Shown: one piece after another, positions 19,505 through 28,329 of the stretch
Position numbering within the stretch: the first letter of the stretch is position 1
Layout of the letters: every line of letters begins with the position of its first letter
NCBI GenBank assembly: GCA_902530635.1
Contig: CACABC010000001.1
Span: 1-64,000 of the forward strand
Source: an uncultured Pelagibacteraceae bacterium
GTDB taxonomy: Bacteria > Pseudomonadota > Alphaproteobacteria > Pelagibacterales > Pelagibacteraceae
Reading direction: 5' to 3'
Length of the DNA stretch: 64,000 nucleotides
Notes under the pieces: model-generated
What the model was told of the DNA's origin: nothing
Database searches by the model: none
Seen by the model: the letters and a program-made list of their open reading frames with translations, nothing else
Program-made: the position numbers and the translations under genes

Positions 19505-21574
19505 ATGAAAAACCATCAAAATAGCAATATAGATAAAAATTATCGGGCAGACTCCATAAAAGTATTAAAAGGTTTAGATGCTGTTCGTAAAAGGCCCGGA
19601 ATGTATATTGGTGATACAGACGATGGTTCTGGTCTTCATCATATGGTTTTTGAAGTTGTAGATAATTCGATTGATGAGGCAATAGTAGGCTTTTGCAAAA
19701 ACATTATTGTTCATATACACAAGGATAATTCAATAACAGTTGAAGATGATGGACGAGGCATACCAGTAGATGTCCATAAAGGAGAAAAAAAATCTGCCGC
19801 AGAAGTTATAATGACCCAATTACATGCTGGTGGTAAATTTGATCAGAATTCTTATAAAGTCTCAGGAGGATTACATGGAGTTGGGGTTTCAGTAGTAAAT
19901 GCATTATCAAAAAACCTAGATTTGACAATATTTAGAGATCAAAAAGAATATTTTATATCATTTGAAAATGGAAAAACAAAAAGTCCAATTAAATTTATTA
20001 AGAAAACTAAAAAATCTGGAACAAAAATAAATTTTCTTCCTTCAAAAGATATTTTTTCTTCAATTAAATTCAGTGCAACAATACTTCAAAAAAAAATGAG
20101 AGAATTGGCCTTTTTAAACAAGGGTTTAAAAATTGATCTAATCGATGAAACTCACGCAAAAATAAAAACCTATCAAAATAAATATGATGGAGGAATAAGC
20201 GAATTTGTTACTTTTATAGATCAAAAAAAACCTCTCCTAATAAACAAAAATGAAAAAGCAATTTTTAAAAAACCTCTTTATATCAAGGGTGAAAAAAAAG
20301 ATGTAATAGTAGAATGCTCTTTTCAATGGAATGCAAATTTTTCAGAAGATGTTTTGGCTTTTACAAACAATATTCATCAAAAAGATGGAGGAACTCATTT
20401 ATTAGGTTTTAGAAGTGCTTTGACAAGGATAATCAACAAATACGCATCAGAAAAAAATTTAACTAAGAGAAACAAAGTAACAATAAGTGGAGAAGATATT
20501 AAAGAGGGTCTTACAGCGGTTCTTTCAATCAAAATGCCAGATCCAAAATTTTCATCACAAACTAAGGACAAATTGGTTTCGTCAGAAATAAGAAACATAG
20601 TTGAAACCATAGTAAGTGATAAAGTTTCAGTTTGGTTTGATCAAAACCCAGGAATTGTGAGAGCAGTTTTAGAAAAAGTTTTACAAGCCGCAATAGCTAG
20701 AGATATTGCAAGAAAGGCGAGAGATAGTGTTAGAAGAAAGGGCACATTAGAACTATCTGGTCTTCCAGGTAAATTAGCTGACTGTCAAATTTCATCAATG
20801 GAAGGTACAGAATTATTTATTGTTGAGGGGGACTCTGCAGGTGGATCCGCTAAACAAGGAAGAAAAAGAGAATTTCAAGCAGTTTTACCATTAAGGGGGA
20901 AAATTTTGAATACGTACGTCAATGAAAATAAAAAATCTAATGGTACAAACGGGGCTCTTGAAAACAAAACATTATCAAAAATGATGTCATCAAATGAAAT
21001 TGTTACGCTTATTAATGCATTGGGTACTGGCTCAAAAGATTTTGATATAGAAAATTTAAGATATGAAAAAATTATTATTATGACCGATGCAGATGTAGAT
21101 GGGTCGCATATTAGAACTTTGCTACTTACTTTTTTTAATAATCGACCATTCAATGAATTAATTGAAAAAGGCCATTTGTATTTAGCACAACCACCACTAT
21201 TTAAAGTCACAAAAGGTTCAAAAAGCACATATATTAAAAATGAAAAAGATTTAGAAAAATATATTTTAAAATCCTCTAGTAATGGTGCAAAAAAATTTAA
21301 AAAAAACGATTTGGAAAAATTTATTAGCGATGAAAAGCAAAAACTTAAAATACAAAGGTTTAAGGGTTTAGGAGAAATGAATCCAGAAGAATTGTGGGAA
21401 ACAACATTAAATCCTGAAAACAGAACTTTATTAAATGTAAAATATTCTAATGAGACTAGAGACAAGTCAAAAGAGGATCAAAATATTATAAAAATACTTA
21501 TGGGAGACGATGTGGCACCAAGAAAAGACTTTATTACCAGCAAGGCTCTAGAAGTTGAAAATCTAGATATCTAA
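19505..21574 (+). CDS. gyrB: DNA gyrase subunit B (compact form)
   Basis: ATPase subunit of gyrase. GHKL ATPase domain at the N-terminus (RPGMYIGDTDDGSGLHHMVF, EDDGRGIPVD, VSGGLHGVGVSVVNALS), then TOPRIM motifs EGDSAGGSAKQGR and MTDADVDGSHIRTLLLTFF, then QRFKGLGEMNPEELWETT and a final ENLDI. The N-terminal signature is GyrB rather than ParE. At 689 residues it is shorter than E. coli GyrB (804). Only about 80 residues separate IRTLLLTFF from QRFKGLGEMN, so the roughly 170-residue insertion of E. coli-type GyrB is missing. The upstream 133-base gap should hold its promoter; none stands out. Confidence 0.95.
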   Translation: MKNHQNSNIDKNYRADSIKVLKGLDAVRKRPGMYIGDTDDGSGLHHMVFEVVDNSIDEAIVGFCKNIIVHIHKDNSITVEDDGRGIPVDVHKGEKKSAAEVIMTQLHAGGKFDQNSYKVSGGLHGVGVSVVNALSKNLDLTIFRDQKEYFISFENGKTKSPIKFIKKTKKSGTKINFLPSKDIFSSIKFSATILQKKMRELAFLNKGLKIDLIDETHAKIKTYQNKYDGGISEFVTFIDQKKPLLINKNEKAIFKKPLYIKGEKKDVIVECSFQWNANFSEDVLAFTNNIHQKDGGTHLLGFRSALTRIINKYASEKNLTKRNKVTISGEDIKEGLTAVLSIKMPDPKFSSQTKDKLVSSEIRNIVETIVSDKVSVWFDQNPGIVRAVLEKVLQAAIARDIARKARDSVRRKGTLELSGLPGKLADCQISSMEGTELFIVEGDSAGGSAKQGRKREFQAVLPLRGKILNTYVNENKKSNGTNGALENKTLSKMMSSNEIVTLINALGTGSKDFDIENLRYEKIIIMTDADVDGSHIRTLLLTFFNNRPFNELIEKGHLYLAQPPLFKVTKGSKSTYIKNEKDLEKYILKSSSNGAKKFKKNDLEKFISDEKQKLKIQRFKGLGEMNPEELWETTLNPENRTLLNVKYSNETRDKSKEDQNIIKILMGDDVAPRKDFITSKALEVENLDI

Positions 21575-21579
21575 GCAGT

Positions 21580-22866
21580 ATGGAATTCAATGATCTTCTC
21601 AAATTCGAAGAGGATTTACGTTTAGAAAAAAAGACCGTAGTAATCCTTAGATGGATAGCTTTATTAGGTCAATTGGTTACAATTTATCTTGTTCATTTCT
21701 GGGTAGGTTTTAATCTTCCTTTAATTTTTTGTTCTCTAACAATATTTTTTGGAGGAGTTACAAATATTTTTATACAATTTAATTTCAAAAAAAATCAATT
21801 AAGCAATATCGAGTCAACAATACTATTGTTTTATGACGTCATACAGTTATCAGTATTAATTTTTTTAACTGGAGGTGTAACTAATCCTTTTATTATTTTC
21901 CTAGTAGTACCCGCTATTATAAGCTCGACTCTTTTAAATCTATTAAGCACATTCTTCCTATCATTTATTACTGTATTAGCTCTTCTATTATTAACTTTTA
22001 ATTATTATCCACTGCCTAGTGAAGGTAATATTCACTTCCATGTTCCTGATTACTATATTTATTCTATTCCAACAGCTCTTATTATTGTTCTAATTTTTTT
22101 AACTTATTTCGGATTTCGTTTTGGACATGAAGCTAGAAAAAGAACTAATGCTTTAAACAAGCTAGAATCAGTTCTAGCCAAAGAACAAGAATTGGAAGTA
22201 ATTGGCCACCAAGCTGCAGCTGCAGCACACTCTTTAGGAACACCTTTGGCAACAATAACAGTTATTGCAAAGGAACTTAAAAAAGAAGGAATTAAAGGCA
22301 AAGATTTTAATGAAGATATTAATACCTTGTTAGAACAAGCACGAAAATGTGGAGAAATTTTAAAAAAAATATCTCAGAATAAAGTGGTGGATGATGATTA
22401 TGTTACAAATATTACTTTACAAGATTTACTTTTTGAAATTGTAAAATCTTTTGAAGAAATAACAGGTAAGAAAATAAATTTAGACACAACTCAAAGTAAT
22501 AGAAAAATTAAAATCAAAAGATCTCCAGAAATAACTTATGGAATCCGTAATTTTGTTGGGAATGCAGTAAAATTCTCTAAAAAAAAAATAGATATTAATT
22601 TAGTAAGTGGAGCAAATGAAACAGCAATACAAATTTCTGATGATGGTCCAGGATTTCCAGATGATATATTCAAAGTAATTGGTGAACCTTATATATCTTC
22701 AAAATCTAAAAAAATGAAATCTAAATCAGGTTTAGGATTAGGAACTTTTATAGGAAAAACTTTATTAGAAAGAAAAAAAGCAATAATTGAATTTTCTAAA
22801 TCACAATATGGCGGTGCTTCAGTCGAAATAATTTGGAAAAATTCAGATTTGATACCTAGGAATTAA
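21580..22866 (+). CDS. regB: RegB/PrrB-type redox sensor histidine kinase
   Basis: Membrane sensor kinase of the global redox system. The 428 residues begin with about six hydrophobic segments (residues 25-190). They include the conserved quinone-binding motif GGVTNPF and end before the H-box QAAAAAHSLGTPLATI. The redox-active Cys region is present (LLEQARKCGEILKKI). The ATPase has the N-box NFVGNAVKFS, DDGPGFP and a GLGLGTFIGK G2 box. The residue after the phospho-His is Ser rather than the usual Glu. The partner RegA is encoded about 4.3 kb downstream, beyond the polyamine operon. Five bases separate it from gyrB. Confidence 0.9.
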   Translation: MEFNDLLKFEEDLRLEKKTVVILRWIALLGQLVTIYLVHFWVGFNLPLIFCSLTIFFGGVTNIFIQFNFKKNQLSNIESTILLFYDVIQLSVLIFLTGGVTNPFIIFLVVPAIISSTLLNLLSTFFLSFITVLALLLLTFNYYPLPSEGNIHFHVPDYYIYSIPTALIIVLIFLTYFGFRFGHEARKRTNALNKLESVLAKEQELEVIGHQAAAAAHSLGTPLATITVIAKELKKEGIKGKDFNEDINTLLEQARKCGEILKKISQNKVVDDDYVTNITLQDLLFEIVKSFEEITGKKINLDTTQSNRKIKIKRSPEITYGIRNFVGNAVKFSKKKIDINLVSGANETAIQISDDGPGFPDDIFKVIGEPYISSKSKKMKSKSGLGLGTFIGKTLLERKKAIIEFSKSQYGGASVEIIWKNSDLIPRN

Positions 22867-23910
22867 TCAATATGGTTCTTGTTGTGTCAAACAGTGAATT
22901 GTTCCAAATCCCCATACTAAAACAGAACAATCTAACGGAATTATCTTTCTATTTTTAAAATGTTTTCTAAATATTTTTAATATAATTTTATCCTTTGGGT
23001 CTTTAAAGGTCGGAACCAAAACAACTTTATTAGCGATATAAAAATTTAGATAGCTCGCAGGCACCCTGATCCCATTAATATATTTTGGTTCTGGCATTGG
23101 TATATGAATAACTTTAAATTTTTCTGCATTTTCTTTTTTAAATTTTTTTAATATTTCAATATTTTCATTAAGATTTATAAAATTTTTATCTTTTTTATTT
23201 TTTTCACTTGCAATAAATATTTTATTTTTACTAATAAATCTTGCAATATCATCAACATGGCCGTGGGTATCATCCCCATATATTCCTTTGTTTAACCAAA
23301 TCACTTTTTTTATTCCGAAATACTTATTAAATATATTATTATAGTCATTTTTGATAAATCCTCTGTTTCTTTGCTGCACTTTGCTCAGCAGGCATTGTTT
23401 GGTTGTTAATAGAAGACCGTTACCATTTACATCAATTGAGCCACCCTCAAGAATAATTTTCTTTTTCTTAAACTTTGGTTTTATAATTTTGATTTTTACA
23501 AGTTTTTTAATCTTTAAATAAGCCTTGTTATCATTTTTAAAATTTTTATATTTAGACCATGCGTTAAATTCCCAATTAGATAAAACATTCTTATTTTTTT
23601 TATCTTTCAAAAAAATTGGTAAGAAATCCCGTGTCCACGCTCTGTCAGTTTTACATTTTATTAGTCTGATATTTTTAATATTGACGCCAGAAATACTAAG
23701 AAAAAAAAGCGCATTTTTTTGGTCTATCTTGTCTTTCACTAGAATATTAACCAACTGAACTTTTGAAATTATTTTAATAATTTTGCTAAAAACTAATGGT
23801 ATATGAATAAATTTTCCCGGCCAATCCTTCTTATTGTGTGGCCAGGCAATCCATGTCGATTTCTGCTTTTCCCACTCTGCAGGCATCCTGTAAATGCCAT
23901 ATCTTTGCAT
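22867..23910 (-). CDS. aguA: Agmatine deiminase family protein
   Basis: Guanidine-group hydrolase of the pentein fold, expected to convert agmatine (or an N-substituted agmatine) to the N-carbamoyl compound plus ammonia. Recognised by MPAEWEKQKSTWIAWPHN at the N-terminus, DRAWTRDFLP, ILEGGSIDVNG, DDTHGHVDDIARF (catalytic Asp and His) and the nucleophile Cys in GTIHCLTQQ near the C-terminus. The frame extends to a TTG at 23955 that would overlap aguB by 44 bases; I chose the ATG at 23910 (347 residues), just after the aguB stop. Last gene of the polyamine operon. Confidence 0.9.
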   Translation of the reverse strand: MQRYGIYRMPAEWEKQKSTWIAWPHNKKDWPGKFIHIPLVFSKIIKIISKVQLVNILVKDKIDQKNALFFLSISGVNIKNIRLIKCKTDRAWTRDFLPIFLKDKKNKNVLSNWEFNAWSKYKNFKNDNKAYLKIKKLVKIKIIKPKFKKKKIILEGGSIDVNGNGLLLTTKQCLLSKVQQRNRGFIKNDYNNIFNKYFGIKKVIWLNKGIYGDDTHGHVDDIARFISKNKIFIASEKNKKDKNFINLNENIEILKKFKKENAEKFKVIHIPMPEPKYINGIRVPASYLNFYIANKVVLVPTFKDPKDKIILKIFRKHFKNRKIIPLDCSVLVWGFGTIHCLTQQEPY

Positions 23911-23911
23911 T

Positions 23912-24787
23912 TCAGGCGTCTTTAGGGTTGTTAAGTATACCCTTGTAGTAGTCAATTCTTCTATCTCTAAAAAATGGCCAGTGCCTTCTTACATTTTCAA
24001 CTTTTTTAAAATCAATATCACAGATTATTGTTTTTTCTCTTTGTTTAGCATTCGCGATGATGTTTCCGCTTGGATCAAAAACAATTGTATTCCCCCAAAA
24101 CTCTAATTTTTTTGAACCTTGCTTTTCAATTCCAACTCTGTTTACAGCAGCAACATAAACACCGTTTGCAATAGCATGTGATCTTTGAATTGATATCCAG
24201 GAATTAAGTTGAGATTTTCCAAACTTTTTTTTTTCTTTAGGGTGCCATCCTATAGCTGTAGGGTAAAAAAGAATTTCTGCTCCTTGTAAAGAAGTCAATC
24301 TAGCTGCTTCTGGAAACCATTGATCCCAACAAATTAATGTTCCAAGTTTGCCATATTTTGTTTTAAATGTTTTAAAACCTAAATCTCCAGGGGTAAAATA
24401 AAATTTTTCATAATATTGTGGATCATCTGGAATATGCATCTTTCTGTATTTTCCAATTATTTTTCCTTTTTCATTAATTACAACACATGAGTTATGATAA
24501 ATACCTGAAGTTTTTTTTTCAAAGATTGGTGCAATTATTATAACTTTGAGTTCTTTAGCTAGCTCAGAAAGAATACTAGTAGTTTCTCCTGGAATTTTTT
24601 CAGCTAAATTAAAATTAGAATGCTTTTCCTGTTGGCAAAAATAATTAGATAAAAATAGCTCTGGTAAGCATATTACTTTTGCTTTTTTTCTAACTGCATC
24701 TTTTATTTTTCTAATAGCAGTGTCCATATTATTAGTTTGTTCAGACGACATTTTCATCTGTATCAAAGCTATTCTTGTTTTTGTCAT
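23912..24787 (-). CDS. aguB: N-carbamoylputrescine amidase (nitrilase superfamily)
   Basis: Carbon-nitrogen hydrolase that would turn N-carbamoylputrescine (or a related N-carbamoyl polyamine) into the free amine, CO2 and ammonia. The Glu-Lys-Cys triad is visible: Glu in CLPELFLSNYF, Lys in KYRKMHIPDD and Cys in TLICWDQWFPEAARL. The 291-residue length and the segments QYYEKFYFTPGD and IGWHP are typical of plant-type AguB. It lies between the DHS-like gene (3-base gap) and aguA (1-base gap). Confidence 0.93.
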   Translation of the reverse strand: MTKTRIALIQMKMSSEQTNNMDTAIRKIKDAVRKKAKVICLPELFLSNYFCQQEKHSNFNLAEKIPGETTSILSELAKELKVIIIAPIFEKKTSGIYHNSCVVINEKGKIIGKYRKMHIPDDPQYYEKFYFTPGDLGFKTFKTKYGKLGTLICWDQWFPEAARLTSLQGAEILFYPTAIGWHPKEKKKFGKSQLNSWISIQRSHAIANGVYVAAVNRVGIEKQGSKKLEFWGNTIVFDPSGNIIANAKQREKTIICDIDFKKVENVRRHWPFFRDRRIDYYKGILNNPKDA

Positions 24788-24790
24788 TTG

Positions 24791-25834
24791 TTAAAATAAT
24801 TTTTGGAAATTTCTTCTTTCTCTATTTTTCCAGTTTTGTCTATGATAAGCATCACTAGCGATTAATGGTAACACGCTTGTTGCTTCTGCAAAAACCATTT
24901 GTTCTTTTGACGTATCGACTTTACCCCAGGAGCTTGCTTCCTTCAAAGTAGAGCTACTACATGCACCATCCCTTGTATCAGCAACTGTTATTTGAATTGC
25001 GTATTTATGCATATCTACTTTTTTCCCTAATAGCTCTGCACACACAACAGTATCTTGGACAAAATTCTTTGGAACACCGCCACCTATCATAATTAGTCCA
25101 GATGCTTTAGATTTTAATTTAATCTCAGTTAACTCCCTGAATTCTCTAACAGAGTCTATAGTAATGTGTTTTGATGGGTTTTGTTCCTGATGCATAACAA
25201 GTCCAAAACCAGCTGAACTGTCAGTAAATGCAGGACAAAAAATAGGAACATTATGATCATAAGCAAGCTCAATCAAAGAGCTCTTTTTCTTTGCATTATC
25301 CTTTAAATATTTTCCTATTTCTTTGATAAATTCTCTAGATGTGTATGACTTTGGAGGTAATTTGTTAGCTATATCGCATATTGCTTTATCACAAGCCTGT
25401 AATTGTTCTTCGTCGATGTAAGTGTCATATATTCTGTCTATATAGTTCTCTCTTAATACTTTATCATCTTGAAACTGATCACCTTGATAATGCTTGAAAC
25501 CTAAGGCTTCGAAAAAATCCATATCAATAATTGAAGCTCCTGTAGCTACAATTGCATCCACCATATTATATTTTACTAAATCAGAATAAAGCTTCATGCA
25601 CCCGGCAGCAGATGTTGAGCCCGCAACTGTTAAAAAGATTGAACAATTTTTATCCTTTATCATTTCATTATAAATTTCTGCAGCTTTAGCTGTATCTCTT
25701 GATGTAAAAGACATTTTTTTCATAGACTCAATAATTTTTCGTGAATCAAACGAAGTTATATCTATATGTTCAACTTCAGATTTTAATAGGGATTTTTTGT
25801 TATGTCCTATTGTAGGACTTTTTTTATTATTCAT
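24791..25834 (-). CDS. Deoxyhypusine synthase-like protein (probable polyamine synthase)
   Basis: A 347-residue member of the deoxyhypusine synthase superfamily, which moves an aminobutyl group from spermidine using NAD. The Lys that forms the enamine intermediate is conserved (SSWGKV, Lys305), as are the NAD-site features TVAGSTSAAGC, VATGASIIDMD, CPAFTDSSAGFG and MIGGGVPKNF. Bacteria lack eIF5A, so bacterial homologues are thought to act on free polyamines, for example as homospermidine synthase. The product here is inferred. Context is a polyamine operon: it overlaps the decarboxylase gene by one base and is followed by aguB and aguA. Confidence 0.85.
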   Translation of the reverse strand: MNNKKSPTIGHNKKSLLKSEVEHIDITSFDSRKIIESMKKMSFTSRDTAKAAEIYNEMIKDKNCSIFLTVAGSTSAAGCMKLYSDLVKYNMVDAIVATGASIIDMDFFEALGFKHYQGDQFQDDKVLRENYIDRIYDTYIDEEQLQACDKAICDIANKLPPKSYTSREFIKEIGKYLKDNAKKKSSLIELAYDHNVPIFCPAFTDSSAGFGLVMHQEQNPSKHITIDSVREFRELTEIKLKSKASGLIMIGGGVPKNFVQDTVVCAELLGKKVDMHKYAIQITVADTRDGACSSSTLKEASSWGKVDTSKEQMVFAEATSVLPLIASDAYHRQNWKNRERRNFQKLF

Positions 25835-27012
25835 TACGCAACCAAGTAATCAAACTTATCTTTCCGATCGTACATCGAGAGAATAGGTTTGTCATCTACT
25901 TGATAGATGGCGTCTGAATAAAAACCATTAAATTTAGTTCTAAATGTAGTTCCATAGGCTCCAAGTTGGCCAAGTTCGATATAGTCACCCTCTCTAATGT
26001 TATTTGGTAGTAAAAATGGTCCCTTCATGTAATCGAGACTGTCACACGTAGGTCCATAAAAATTAAATGACGTAAGTTTTTTAGAAACAATTCTTCCATC
26101 AGTTATCATTTTAGTTGGTAAAATAAAATTTGGTACTCCTGCATCGAATAAAGATCCATAGGTTCCATCATTAATGTAAAGTTTTTGTTTTTTCTTTAGC
26201 AATACTTTTACAATAGTAGAACCAGATTCAGCTACAATTGCTCTTCCTGGCTCACAAAATATCTCAGGTATTTTATCTAGCTTTAAATTCTCTAAAGATT
26301 TTTTAATTTCTTTTAAGTAATTTTCTAGTGGTTCTGGAATTAAATCTGGATAAATAGCTGGAAATCCTCCCCCAACATTAATTACATCTGGCACAATCTT
26401 TGTTTTTTTAATTATTTTACCGATTTCAATTATTCCTTTTGAAAATGAAATTTTATGCATACATTGGGATCCAACATGAAAACTTAAGCCAACTTTTTTT
26501 CCATGTTCTTTACACAATCTCATCAAACCTAAAGCTTCACTTGGCGAGGCACCAAATTTTCTCGATAAATCTATTTCTGCATGTTCATTTGAAATTGATA
26601 TTCTTAAGTATAAATTTAAATCTTTAGCGTTATTTGTTGACTCGAGAATTTTAAGCAATTCATCTTTTGTATCTAAAGCAAAATCCCTAACATTGTAGTT
26701 GTAATATGCTTCTTTTATGCTTTCTCTACTTTTTATAGTATGCATAAAATATATTTTTGCTTTAGAATCAATTTTTTTAACTAATTTAATCTCATTTATT
26801 GAAGCTACGTCAAAATTATTTATACCATTATCGTTAATAATTTTAATTACTCTTTCGTCTGGATTAGTTTTTACAGCGTAAAGAACTTTTCCAGGAAAAT
26901 TATTTTTGAAAAATTCTACGGACTTTTTAACCGAGTTAGGTCTAATACAGTAGACCGGACTCTCAGGCTTTAAAGTGTTAACTAATTCGTTAACGTTATT
27001 AAATTTTCGCAT
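25834..27012 (-). CDS. PLP-dependent ornithine/arginine-type decarboxylase (fold III)
   Basis: Alanine-racemase-fold basic amino acid decarboxylase, 392 residues. The PLP lysine is Lys48 in VLYAVKTNPD. Other family motifs are VGSQCMH, VINVGGGFPA, EPGRAIVAESG (phosphate and Arg contacts) and the GPTCDSLDYM active-site Cys-Asp, as in eukaryotic-type ornithine decarboxylase. It most likely makes putrescine from ornithine. Because aguB and aguA, which process agmatine, follow in the operon, an arginine decarboxylase activity should be considered; lysine is also possible. First gene of the operon, with a 158-base gap to the divergent regA. Confidence 0.88.
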   Translation of the reverse strand: MRKFNNVNELVNTLKPESPVYCIRPNSVKKSVEFFKNNFPGKVLYAVKTNPDERVIKIINDNGINNFDVASINEIKLVKKIDSKAKIYFMHTIKSRESIKEAYYNYNVRDFALDTKDELLKILESTNNAKDLNLYLRISISNEHAEIDLSRKFGASPSEALGLMRLCKEHGKKVGLSFHVGSQCMHKISFSKGIIEIGKIIKKTKIVPDVINVGGGFPAIYPDLIPEPLENYLKEIKKSLENLKLDKIPEIFCEPGRAIVAESGSTIVKVLLKKKQKLYINDGTYGSLFDAGVPNFILPTKMITDGRIVSKKLTSFNFYGPTCDSLDYMKGPFLLPNNIREGDYIELGQLGAYGTTFRTKFNGFYSDAIYQVDDKPILSMYDRKDKFDYLVA

Positions 27013-27170
27013 CTCATGTGTCCCTCGTTTTATTACACAATTAAGCTTCTAAAAAATTTCATAAAAAAGCTTATTTAATTCCGTATTTAATGGTTTTTTA
27101 ATTCATGTAAAGTAAATAATTCATTATTGTCGCATTGAAATTATGTCTTTTAGTGTCTATATGACAACAT

Positions 27171-27743
27171 ATGAAACGGTCAATTGAATCGCCCGCAGGT
27201 TTAAAGATTTCGGATTTCGAAGACAAGTCTCTTCTCATAGTCGATGATGACGATCCTTTTAGAGATAGGTTATCTAGAGCCATGGAGAAGAAGGGTTTTC
27301 AAGTAAATAGCGCTAAAACTGTCGAAAATGCCATCAAAATGGTCAAATCTAAGACCCCACAGTTCGCTGTAGTAGACCTAAGATTAGAGGATGGAAATGG
27401 TCTGGAAGTGATTCAACACATTAATACAAGCAAAAAAGATAGTAGAGTCGTTATGCTTACTGGATACGGTAATTTGCCAACAGCTGTAGCGGCAGTCAAA
27501 TCAGGGGCTATAGACTACATGGCTAAGCCAGTTGATGCTGACGACGTAGAATCAGCACTTTTAGCACCTAAAGAATCAAAGGCTAAACCACCTGATAATC
27601 CCATGTCTGCAGACAGGGTTAAATGGGAACATATACACAGGGTTTTTGAACTTTGTAATAGAAATGTCTCAGAAACAGCTAGAAGACTGAAAATGCACAG
27701 AAGAACCCTTCAAAGAATTCTCTCAAAAAGATCTCCACAATAA
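27171..27743 (+). CDS. regA: Redox response regulator RegA/ActR/PrrA
   Basis: Cognate response regulator of RegB. The receiver domain has the acidic pocket LLIVDDDDPFRDRL, the phospho-Asp in VVDLRLEDGNG, TGYGNLPTAV and the Lys in MAKPVDADDV. A Pro-rich linker leads to the Fis-like helix-turn-helix NVSETARRLKMHRRTLQRIL, which is nearly invariant in RegA. At 190 residues it is standard. Its gene is separated from regB and is transcribed divergently from the decarboxylase gene, which could make redox control of polyamine synthesis possible. Confidence 0.95.
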   Translation: MKRSIESPAGLKISDFEDKSLLIVDDDDPFRDRLSRAMEKKGFQVNSAKTVENAIKMVKSKTPQFAVVDLRLEDGNGLEVIQHINTSKKDSRVVMLTGYGNLPTAVAAVKSGAIDYMAKPVDADDVESALLAPKESKAKPPDNPMSADRVKWEHIHRVFELCNRNVSETARRLKMHRRTLQRILSKRSPQ

Positions 27744-27748
27744 TTTTT

Positions 27749-28297
27749 TTAAATTTTTCTAAACCTTAAGATTTTAGGAACAATTAAAGCCAATAATGAA
27801 ATTTTAAATAATTCAGCTAAAAGGAAAGGTTGTGCACCTAACTTGAAAATTGGTTTTTCCCAACCAATTAACGATCCAAGCCATATCAAGCCAAGAAGAT
27901 AAATAAAACTAACAGAAAATAGTAATCGTACAAAGTTCTTAAAAAAATTATTATCAAATTTGAAAAATCCCGATAAATAAACAGCAACCATAAAACCAAT
28001 CAAATATCCCATAGTTGGTCCAGTAAAATAAATTATACCTATACCTTTTTCTGGTGTTCCAGCAAACACGGGTAGTCCCGCAATACCTTCTGCCAAATAT
28101 AATGTTACAGTGAACAATCCTAATTTCCAACCCAAGGATACTCCAATCAACAAAACAACAAAAGTTTGCATAGTCATGGGTACCGGATAAAAAGGAATTT
28201 TTATTTTTGCAGAAACAGCTAGAAGCACAGATCCTAAAATTGCAATGAGCAAATTTTTTAATAAGGAAGCTTCTTTTAAACTTTTAATTAATTCCAT
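27749..28297 (-). CDS. bioY: Biotin transporter BioY (ECF S component)
   Basis: Integral membrane substrate-binding protein for biotin uptake, 182 residues with about five or six hydrophobic helices. Family features: IPFYPVPMTMQTFVVLL, the YLAEGIAGLPVF segment and TGPTMGYLIGF. No bioM or bioN energising module is adjacent, so it may act alone or with a shared ECF module. It follows the ABC ATPase gene by 32 bases on the same strand. It ends five bases from the convergent regA stop, with no visible hairpin. Confidence 0.92.
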   Translation of the reverse strand: MELIKSLKEASLLKNLLIAILGSVLLAVSAKIKIPFYPVPMTMQTFVVLLIGVSLGWKLGLFTVTLYLAEGIAGLPVFAGTPEKGIGIIYFTGPTMGYLIGFMVAVYLSGFFKFDNNFFKNFVRLLFSVSFIYLLGLIWLGSLIGWEKPIFKLGAQPFLLAELFKISLLALIVPKILRFRKI

Positions 28298-28329
28298 ATT
28301 ATGATTCTTACTTTTATTTTTAGAAAAAT

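Noticed and set aside
23911-23955. TTG at 23955 as the aguA start, overlapping aguB by 44 bases
   Set aside because: The ATG at 23910 directly after the aguB stop fits the compact operon and the family N-terminus better.
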